A program made the translations under genes and the position numbers. The notes beneath the pieces were generated by a model. It did no database searches and had not been told where the DNA came from. It saw only the letters and a program-made list of their open reading frames with translations. DNA of 9,873 nucleotides, taken from contig CAZIWJ010000134.1 in the NCBI GenBank assembly GCA_964542855.1, forward strand, positions 1-9,873. Direction: 5' to 3'. This document shows, one piece after another, positions 1 through 5,770 of this stretch; positions within the stretch are counted from its first letter, which is position 1; each line of letters starts with the position of its first letter. The stretch is from CAZIWJ01 sp964542855. Lineage in GTDB: Bacteria; Bacteroidota; Bacteroidia; Cytophagales; Cyclobacteriaceae.

Positions 1-29
1 TTTAAAACACGGATTCAACCACATTACTA

Positions 30-37
30 TACATTTG
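30..37 (+). promoter_or_regulatory. Candidate -7 element of the dnaA promoter
   Basis: The octamer TACATTTG matches the Bacteroidota -7 consensus TAnnTTTG exactly. It would place transcription start a few bases downstream, leaving only a short leader before the ATG at 53. A convincing -33 TTTG is not visible, though the window begins only 29 bases upstream of the octamer. The element overlaps an in-frame TTG at 35, which argues that this TTG is not the dnaA start. Confidence 0.4.
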
Positions 38-52
38 AAATTAAGATTATTC

Positions 53-1609
53 ATGGATGATAATCATGAAATAATATGGCATAACTGTCTGAATATCATT
101 AAGGGAAGAGTTGGTCAGCAAAGTTTTAGTACTTGGTTTGCTCCTATAAAACCACTGAGCTTTCGGAACAATGTATTAACTATACAGGTACCCAGTCAGT
201 TTTTCTACGAGTGGTTAGAAGAGCACTACGTGTACTTGCTACGGGAAGCAATAGACCACGAAATAGGTAAAGAGGGTCGGCTGGAGTATTCGGTGATTGT
301 AGATCGGGGTAATAAGAAGAATAGTCCTTTGTCGGTGAACCTTCCCACTGCCCAGTCTAAGAATGGAAATCAATATCGGGCTAACCCGAAGCAGGCTGGT
401 AAGTCCGAGAAGGAATCTCCTGCCGGGGAATTTCAACAGGGCCAAAACAATGGCCAGCACGCTACGGGAATCGATGCTTGGAAAAAGAACAATAAAGTAG
501 CAGCTAACAGTTACGATGAAAATTACAAGAGCCCCTTTGCATTCCATAATTACGATATTGATCGCCAGGAAGCTTATTTAAATACGCAGTATACTTTCGA
601 TTCTTACATTGAAGGCGATTGTAACCGGTTGGCCCGTTCGGCAGGATATGCTGTATCCAGCAAGCCTGGAGCTACTTCGTTTAACCCACTCATGATTTAC
701 GGTGGAGTGGGGCTAGGTAAAACCCACCTGGTGCATGCTATTGGAAATGAAATTAAACGCAACCTTCCTAATGCCTTTATTCTTTATGTGAGTTCGGAGA
801 AGTTTACCAACCAATTTATTGAAGCACTGAAAACCAATAACATTCAGAAGTTTTCCAACTTCTACTTACAGGTAGATGTGTTGATACTGGACGACGTACA
901 GTTCCTTTCCGGAAAAGAAAAGACCCAGGAAATATTCTTTCACGTATTCAACCATCTTCACCAGAGTGGGAAGCAAATCATCATGACCAGCGATAACCCA
1001 CCCAGCGACCTGAAAGGGTTAGAGGAACGTTTACTTTCCAGGTTTAAATGGGGACTAACCGCAGACGTGCAACCTCCTGACTTTGAAACCCGCATGGCAA
1101 TTATTGAGCGCAAGGCTCAGTCGGAAGGCATCAATATACCCAAGGAAGTGGTTGAGTACATTGCTTACAACGTAGATACTAACATCAGGGAACTGGAAGG
1201 CGTATTAATTTCACTGGTTGCTCATACCTCGCTGGATCGAAGAGAAATGGACCTTGAATTGGCCAGGCAGATTCTAAAGAATATTGTATACGATTCTGAG
1301 CAGGAGCTGAATATAGATTTTATTCAGAAAACCGTTTCTGAGTACTATAATATTCCCGTTAGTAACATAAAATCGAAAACCCGTCGTAAAGAAGTGGTAC
1401 TGGCCAGGCAGGTTGCTATGTACTTTGCAAAGGTGTACACCAAGCATTCGTTGAAAGCAATTGGCTATCATTTTGGAGGAAGAGATCACAGCACTGTTAT
1501 TCACGGGGTTCAGAACATAATCGATAACAGCGATAATAATAGTGACATACACAAGGATCTGGATGCCTTGAGTGAAAAGTTAAAAATTAAGAAAAAGGTT
1601 ACAATTTGA
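53..1609 (+). CDS. dnaA: Chromosomal replication initiator protein DnaA
   Basis: DnaA is the AAA+ ATPase that binds DnaA boxes, melts oriC and helps load the replicative helicase. From the ATG at 53 the protein has 518 residues. Domain I occupies about residues 1-85 (TWFAPIKPL motif). A long Asn/Gln/Gly-rich linker (domain II) runs to about 165. The AAA+ core has Walker A GGVGLGKTH (about 217-225), Walker B LILDDVQF (277-284), sensor 1 IIMTSDNPP (309-317), the box VII segment LEERLLSRFKWGL (323-335) and sensor 2 NIRELEG (377-383). Domain IV carries the DNA-binding signature HFGGRDHSTVIHG (about 473-485). An in-frame TTG at 35 would add six residues, but it lies inside a probable promoter element and ATG is the usual start. 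The gene looks intact. Its oriC side is outside the window, so linkage to the origin cannot be judged. Confidence 0.98.
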   Translation: MDDNHEIIWHNCLNIIKGRVGQQSFSTWFAPIKPLSFRNNVLTIQVPSQFFYEWLEEHYVYLLREAIDHEIGKEGRLEYSVIVDRGNKKNSPLSVNLPTAQSKNGNQYRANPKQAGKSEKESPAGEFQQGQNNGQHATGIDAWKKNNKVAANSYDENYKSPFAFHNYDIDRQEAYLNTQYTFDSYIEGDCNRLARSAGYAVSSKPGATSFNPLMIYGGVGLGKTHLVHAIGNEIKRNLPNAFILYVSSEKFTNQFIEALKTNNIQKFSNFYLQVDVLILDDVQFLSGKEKTQEIFFHVFNHLHQSGKQIIMTSDNPPSDLKGLEERLLSRFKWGLTADVQPPDFETRMAIIERKAQSEGINIPKEVVEYIAYNVDTNIRELEGVLISLVAHTSLDRREMDLELARQILKNIVYDSEQELNIDFIQKTVSEYYNIPVSNIKSKTRRKEVVLARQVAMYFAKVYTKHSLKAIGYHFGGRDHSTVIHGVQNIIDNSDNNSDIHKDLDALSEKLKIKKKVTI

Positions 1610-1637
1610 AACCGAGAGTCACTGAATGTTAACTCTT

Positions 1638-2330
1638 TTATTGATCTGGGTTTACTAACTGGTAAAATAACTTTTCCATCCCTTTACTGGCTGTTTCCCG
1701 CATAATGTATACATTTTCGCGAGGAGCAGTGTAAGGAATTTTGGGGTCAATAACATAAAGAGGTACTTCATCGGGAGTGTAGTGCATTAGTCCGGCGGCA
1801 GGATAAACCTGAAGGGAAGTTCCGACCACAACAAAAATATCGGCACTCATCGCATGAGAAATAGCTACTTCCATCATAGGTACCATTTCACCAAACCATA
1901 CCACGTGCGGGCGTAGCTGACTACCTTTTTCACAGGTATCGCCCCAGTTTAGATGCCCCCCTTTTATATCGTACACCAGGTTTTCATCTACAGTACTTCT
2001 TGCTTTCTTTAATTCACCGTGCAGATGGACTACATGGCTTGAACCGGCTTGCTCGTGCAGGTCATCAATATTTTGGGTAATAACCACTACTTCATAATGC
2101 TTCTCGAGCCGGGCCAGATACTCATGACCGGCGTTGGGTTGAACTTCCAGCAGTTTTTTTCTTCTTTCATTATAAAATTTAAGTACAGTATGGGGGTCGC
2201 TTTCCCATCCTTCAGGAGAAGCCACCTTTGTAACATCATAACCCTCCCATAAACCGTCGGCATCGCGAAATGTAGGAATGCCGCTTTCTACACTAATGCC
2301 CGAACCGGAAAGCACTACTATTTTCTTCAC
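1638..2330 (-). CDS. cobB: SIR2-family NAD-dependent protein deacylase, zinc-cysteine-poor
   Basis: A sirtuin that uses NAD+ to remove acyl groups from protein lysines, giving nicotinamide and O-acyl-ADP-ribose. The 230 residues show the NAD-binding motif GSGISVESGIPTFRD (about 9-23; the first motif has Ser where Ala is usual), TQNIDDLHEQAG (85-96), the catalytic His104 in HLHGEL, VVWFGE (143-148) and GTSLQVYPAAG (170-180). FYNERR (52-57) supplies the Tyr53/Arg56 pair that in CobB and SIRT5 recognises succinyl and malonyl groups, so a class III deacylase is likely. The Cys4 zinc module is degenerate: the protein's only cysteine is Cys133. The gene converges on dnaA with 28 bp between stop codons. 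It is transcribed in the same direction as the acyl-CoA synthetase but is separated from it by an oppositely oriented small gene. A role in deacylating metabolic enzymes is inferred. Confidence 0.93.
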   Translation of the reverse strand: MKKIVVLSGSGISVESGIPTFRDADGLWEGYDVTKVASPEGWESDPHTVLKFYNERRKKLLEVQPNAGHEYLARLEKHYEVVVITQNIDDLHEQAGSSHVVHLHGELKKARSTVDENLVYDIKGGHLNWGDTCEKGSQLRPHVVWFGEMVPMMEVAISHAMSADIFVVVGTSLQVYPAAGLMHYTPDEVPLYVIDPKIPYTAPRENVYIMRETASKGMEKLFYQLVNPDQ

Positions 2331-2403
2331 TGGGTAATTATTATTTAACTATTGAAATTTAATAACTTTCATTTAAAAGATACGAAACAAAATTCGGAAC
2401 ACT

Positions 2404-2616
2404 ATGGATTATCGATTCAGGGTAGGGCAAATTCACACCTTACATTTATGCACCGAATACGAAACACAATTAGCAGAGTTGATTAATAATGCTCTTTTAC
2501 CTTACGACGATGATAACTGGGAATTTATGGATATCAAATACGCAGTAACCGAAAAAGTAGAAGGGCTACTATTCAGCGCTCTGGTGATTATGAAAGCTCG
2601 CGTAAATTTAAAATAA
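2404..2616 (+). CDS. Small hypothetical protein, Cse60-like (weak similarity)
   Basis: A 70-residue acidic protein. Its second half, reading DIKYAVTEKVEGLLFSALVIMK (about residues 43-64), recalls the DIKYS...FSALVIY pattern I associate with the Cse60 family of Bacillus sporulation-expressed small proteins, whose molecular function is unknown. The likeness is from memory and modest. There is no signal peptide, membrane segment or cysteine cluster. The start ATG is 73 bp from the divergent sirtuin start. The stop lies 2 bp from the stop of the convergent acyl-CoA synthetase, so the frame exactly fills the space between two real genes, which supports its being a gene. If it is Cse60-related, a sporulation role is not expected in Bacteroidota. 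No function is assigned. Confidence 0.7.
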   Translation: MDYRFRVGQIHTLHLCTEYETQLAELINNALLPYDDDNWEFMDIKYAVTEKVEGLLFSALVIMKARVNLK

Positions 2617-2618
2617 AC

Positions 2619-4736
2619 TCATTCTTTAGCGAGTAATATCCTGGCGTCAGCAATTTTCACTCCATGTTCCAGGGAGAATACCGGATTGAAGTCTACCTCA
2701 TTAATCATAGGAAAATCGGTAACCAAGCGCGAAAGCTCCATAATACAGTTAACCAGTGCCTGGATATCTCTGGGGGCAATACCCCGATAGCCCTGCAACA
2801 TTTTGAAAGAACGGATTTCAGTAATCATTTTCCAGGCTTCAGTTTCTGAAATCGGGGCAACCCGAAAGCTGACATCCTGAAAAATCTCGACAAACGTTCC
2901 ACCGAGGCCGAACATCAGGAGTTGCCCGTAATGGGGATGATAATTAGAGCCAATTATAACTTCAACCCCACCATTCACCATTTCCTGAACCAGTATACCT
3001 TCCAGCTTAGCATCTGGCACGTTCAGTTTTACAGACTCGACGATATCATTACAGGCTTTTATTAATTCATCCTGGTTGGAAATGTTTACTTTAACTCCTC
3101 CTGCATCGAATTTATGTATAACGTCTTGCGATAACACTTTTGCAACCACCGGATACTGAAAACCCGGAGAAGCAGAATCAATTTCCTGAATTGGAATCAC
3201 TTCGTAAGGAGCAACGGGCAAATTGTACTCTTTTATCACCCTGTAGCTTTCGGCTTCTGTTAAAAAGTATCTTGCTTCAGCGTAAGCCTGATCGATAATA
3301 TTCTGGGCCAGGGTAGGCCGGGTAAATGGCGTGGTGAAAACTGGTATTTCTCTTTGTTTAATTTCACTGTACTTTACCATACCGGCCGCTACCTTTACAG
3401 CGTTTTCAGTAAAGTCGAAGTTTGGTACATTGTGTTGTTGTAAAGCCTCCTGAATGGCGGACATTTCGTTTCCAAAGGCCACGAAAGAACAAAGAACAAC
3501 AATGCCCTTTTGCCTGAAAGCCTCAGCATAATGTCCTACTAAAGCAGCTATGTCCAACATACTGGTCATGCTCTGGGGCGTGCAAATTACCAGCAGGATA
3601 TCAAGTTCCGAATGTTCTAATAAAGTTTTTAGTGCACTTTCATATCGCTGTGGGGTTGCGTCCCCAACTACATCAACCGGGTTTTTCACGCTGGCTGTTT
3701 CGGGTAATTCATTGCGTAATGCCAGTTGCAGGTCATTGGAAAATTCAGTAACGCTTAGCCCTCGAAGTTCAGCTTCGTCGGCAGCCAGGATACCCGGCCC
3801 TCCGGCATTTGTAAGCACGGCAAAACGGTTTCCATCAGGTACAGGCTGGTTGGAGAAACCCATAGCGAGGTTGAACAGTTCCTCCATGGTCGATAACCGG
3901 ATAACCCCGCACTGATCGAAAATAAAATTCAAAACATCATCGCGCTCAGCGAGTGCACCAGTATGAGAAGACGCAGCCCGTTCGCCACTCTTGCTTCGTC
4001 CTGATTTAATAACCAGAACGGGTACACTGTTTTCTCCCTGAGTTACTTGCCTTGCAACTTTCATAAATTCCTGCGGATTGTGCAGGCTTTCTAGGTACAT
4101 AATAATTACCCGGGTTTCTTCATCCTCTCCAAATACTTTAAGTAAGTCATTTTCATTTACCACCGCTTTATTACCTGTAGAGGCAAAAAGTGAAAAGCCG
4201 ATGGTGTTACCCGCAGCAAATTCCAGGGCATAAACGCCCATGGCCCCGCTTTGGGAAATCATGCCAATATTACCAGAATTAGGTACATGACGAGCGAAAG
4301 TTGCATTTAAACGAAACTGGGATTTCATATTCAGAATACCCAGGCAATTGGGGCCTATTACTGCCATATCATACTTACTGGCAATGGCAGTAATTTCCTG
4401 TTCTTTGGCTATCCCTTCTCCACCAATTTCTTTAAAGCCTGCGGTTATAATCACAGAAGCCTTAATTCCTTTTTCTCCGCAATTGTTCAGTACAGACGCC
4501 ACCGCATTCCTGGGTACCAGAATAATAGCCAGGTCAACAGGATCGGGAATTTGACTAACCGAATCGTAACATTTAACCCCAAGAATACTGACAGCCTTGG
4601 GGTTAACGGGGTATATTACGCCTTTATAATTACTAAATAATAAATTTTTAAACAGTTCGTGTCCCACACTCCGCACACGTGTAGAAGCCCCCACTACTGC
4701 AACCGATCGGGCAGAAAACAGCGTTGATGGATCCAT
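2619..4736 (-). CDS. ADP-forming acyl-CoA (acetate-CoA) synthetase, fused alpha-beta
   Basis: Predicted to interconvert acyl-CoA + ADP + phosphate with acid + CoA + ATP, allowing substrate-level phosphorylation, typically with acetyl-CoA. The 705 residues contain an N-terminal CoA-binding Rossmann domain (SVAVVGAS, about 11-18; IGPNCLGILN, 127-136). Two succinyl-CoA-ligase-like domains follow (SQSGAMG, 161-167), with His258 in SSHTGAL as the likely phosphorylated histidine. A C-terminal ATP-grasp domain spans about 480-705, with the second conserved histidine in HKFDAGGVKV (541-550) and a final EVDFNPV...ADARI. This is the fused architecture of archaeal ACD and of the synthetase part of the Pat acetyltransferase, but there is no GNAT domain: the protein ends right after the ATP-grasp fold. 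It begins 37 bp after the universal stress protein stop, so the two are probably co-transcribed. Acyl specificity cannot be told from sequence alone. Confidence 0.92.
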   Translation of the reverse strand: MDPSTLFSARSVAVVGASTRVRSVGHELFKNLLFSNYKGVIYPVNPKAVSILGVKCYDSVSQIPDPVDLAIILVPRNAVASVLNNCGEKGIKASVIITAGFKEIGGEGIAKEQEITAIASKYDMAVIGPNCLGILNMKSQFRLNATFARHVPNSGNIGMISQSGAMGVYALEFAAGNTIGFSLFASTGNKAVVNENDLLKVFGEDEETRVIIMYLESLHNPQEFMKVARQVTQGENSVPVLVIKSGRSKSGERAASSHTGALAERDDVLNFIFDQCGVIRLSTMEELFNLAMGFSNQPVPDGNRFAVLTNAGGPGILAADEAELRGLSVTEFSNDLQLALRNELPETASVKNPVDVVGDATPQRYESALKTLLEHSELDILLVICTPQSMTSMLDIAALVGHYAEAFRQKGIVVLCSFVAFGNEMSAIQEALQQHNVPNFDFTENAVKVAAGMVKYSEIKQREIPVFTTPFTRPTLAQNIIDQAYAEARYFLTEAESYRVIKEYNLPVAPYEVIPIQEIDSASPGFQYPVVAKVLSQDVIHKFDAGGVKVNISNQDELIKACNDIVESVKLNVPDAKLEGILVQEMVNGGVEVIIGSNYHPHYGQLLMFGLGGTFVEIFQDVSFRVAPISETEAWKMITEIRSFKMLQGYRGIAPRDIQALVNCIMELSRLVTDFPMINEVDFNPVFSLEHGVKIADARILLAKE

Positions 4737-4773
4737 AAAGTAGTTAGTGTATGAATATTCGGGAATTTACTAA

Positions 4774-5607
4774 TTATTTTTTCAGAACGAGAAGCGGGGT
4801 TTCCGTAGTAAAGCACAAATGCTTGGTAAAACTTCCTTTAAATAATTTATCGAAAAACGAATGTTCATGGGGAACGACTGACAAAATATTGGTTCCTGAT
4901 TTTTGAATATAATTCATGAGCACGGTGTCTTTATCAGCCCCCCCCAGTTCGAAGAGCACAAAGTTTAATCCGGATTGCTCGAGCAGTGACTTTAGTTCTT
5001 TTTTCCTTAATGCCTGCTCGGAATTTAATGGTAAATTTTCAGTTAAGTGTACAATGTGAATTTCTGCACCACTGAACTCGTGGTAAATATCCAGCAGTTC
5101 TTCGGTAACATCGGTATTAAAATCGGTGGCCAGCACCATTTTCTTTGGTTCCTCGAAATTAACCGTATCGGGAATGGCCATAACTGGTTTTTTCACTTTC
5201 TTAATTAGGGCGGTAGTGGTACTACCAAACACCTCAGCTAGTTCCTGTCCACCCCTGGCCCCAAGTATCATTAAACCATATTTATCCTGTTCGTAAAGTT
5301 CAGCCAGTACATCGTTGGCAAAACCTACTTCAACCAGTAGTTCAGGATTAACCCGTGATATTTCTTCGTGCTTCTCAAGTAAATCCTTTAACGATTCCCT
5401 GGCATTTACCTTGAGGTAATCATCATCTAGTTCTCCGGGGTACTGAACACCGATCGGATAAGCTACATTTACGGCAGAAACGGGGACCCCGCAGGCATGA
5501 ACAATAGTTAAGGGAGCTTGAAGAAATTGGCTCATACGTGCCGCGTACTGAACAGCATTGTTGGCTCGTGGGGTAAAATCGGTAGCAACGAGAATGGATT
5601 GTTTCAT
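4774..5607 (-). CDS. Tandem universal stress protein (UspA family)
   Basis: A cytosolic protein of 277 residues with two UspA-like domains. Domain 1 (about 1-145) begins MKQSILVATDFTPRANNAVQYA and ends with GARGGQELAEVFGSTTTAL followed by KKPVMAIP. This resembles the ATP-binding G-2x-G-9x-G(S/T) motif but has eight residues, not nine, before the last glycine. Domain 2 (about 150-277) begins KKMVLATDF and ends KGSFTKHLCFTTETPLLVL, without the first glycines, so it probably does not bind nucleotide. Extending the frame to a GTG at 5622 adds five residues; I prefer the ATG at 5607 because UspA proteins normally start just before the first beta strand. The gene is first in a leftward operon with the acyl-CoA synthetase, and an FNR-type box is centred 70.5 bp upstream of its ATG. 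Regulation by oxygen limitation is therefore plausible. Exact function is unknown, as for most Usp proteins. Confidence 0.92.
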   Translation of the reverse strand: MKQSILVATDFTPRANNAVQYAARMSQFLQAPLTIVHACGVPVSAVNVAYPIGVQYPGELDDDYLKVNARESLKDLLEKHEEISRVNPELLVEVGFANDVLAELYEQDKYGLMILGARGGQELAEVFGSTTTALIKKVKKPVMAIPDTVNFEEPKKMVLATDFNTDVTEELLDIYHEFSGAEIHIVHLTENLPLNSEQALRKKELKSLLEQSGLNFVLFELGGADKDTVLMNYIQKSGTNILSVVPHEHSFFDKLFKGSFTKHLCFTTETPLLVLKK

Positions 5608-5670
5608 ATTAGCTGTGTTCACCGGTTAATTAATAAATTGTTAATAAAATAACTTCAAGAAATGTGGCCG

Positions 5671-5684
5671 ATGATGGCAATCAA
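5671..5684. promoter_or_regulatory. FNR/FixK-type operator, left copy
   Basis: ATGAT-GGCA-ATCAA matches the FNR-family consensus TTGAT-N4-ATCAA at nine of ten half-site bases. It faces the leftward universal stress protein operon: its centre (5677.5) lies 70.5 bp from the ATG at 5607. An AT-rich stretch at 5644-5651 (minus-strand TATTTTAT) about 30 bp from the box centre could be the -7 region, which would put the box near the activating -40 position. That promoter assignment is weak. Confidence 0.62.
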
Positions 5685-5692
5685 ATTAGCTA

Positions 5693-5706
5693 TTGATCTG
5701 GATCAT
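5693..5706. promoter_or_regulatory. FNR/FixK-type operator, right copy
   Basis: TTGAT-CTGG-ATCAT also matches TTGAT-N4-ATCAA at nine of ten half-site bases. Its centre (5699.5) is 22 bp from the left copy, about two helical turns, and 71.5 bp from the ATG of the FixL-like kinase at 5771. The two boxes are mirror images: the four pentamers obey dyad symmetry around the TAGCTA-containing spacer, while the spacers themselves do not. That pattern suggests protein binding and not a hairpin. Confidence 0.66.
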
Positions 5707-5725
5707 ACTTTTTCCAGACTTGTTA

Positions 5726-5732
5726 TAAATTG
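5726..5732 (+). promoter_or_regulatory. Possible -7 region for the signalling operon
   Basis: TAAATTG is one T short of the Bacteroidota -7 consensus TAnnTTTG. Taken as the promoter, it would put transcription start near 5736-5740 and the right-hand FNR-type box near -37 to -40, close to the class II activator position. No -33 TTTG is evident, which is common for activator-dependent promoters. The competing octamer TTATATTG at 5734-5741 fits no better. Confidence 0.25.
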
Positions 5733-5770
5733 CTTATATTGTATAGTATGTTGCATATATAACTAGCTAC

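Noticed and set aside
1..34. Origin of replication next to dnaA
   Set aside because: Only 34 bases before the dnaA frame are present and no DnaA box (TTATNCACA) is seen there, so nothing can be claimed.
35..52. TTG at 35 as the dnaA start, six residues longer
   Set aside because: It lies inside the candidate -7 element TACATTTG, and the ATG at 53 gives a normal DnaA N terminus.
239..547. Minus-strand open frame inside dnaA (and similar frames inside the kinases and the synthetase)
   Set aside because: They lie entirely within well-supported genes in other frames and show no domain or motif.
1615..1639. AGAGT / ACTCT inverted repeat followed by TTTT between dnaA and the sirtuin gene
   Set aside because: The stem is only five pairs with a 12-base loop and the T run is short. 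It is too weak to call a terminator, although a terminator is expected here.
1641..1654. TTGATCTGG in the 3' end of the sirtuin gene, resembling half of the FNR-type box
   Set aside because: The second half-site is absent and the position is inside coding sequence, away from any promoter.
2331..2403. Promoter-like octamers between the sirtuin and the small gene (TAACTTTC at 2363-2370 on +, TAAATTTC at 2361-2354 on -) and a degenerate FNR-like TTGAA-N4-AATAA at 2352-2365
   Set aside because: Each octamer misses one base of TAnnTTTG and lacks a spaced -33 TTTG. The FNR-like match is only seven of ten in an AT-rich stretch, so chance is likely.
5608..5622. GTG at 5622 as the universal stress protein start
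   Set aside because: It adds five residues before the canonical MKQSILVATDF start of the fold; the ATG at 5607 is more typical.
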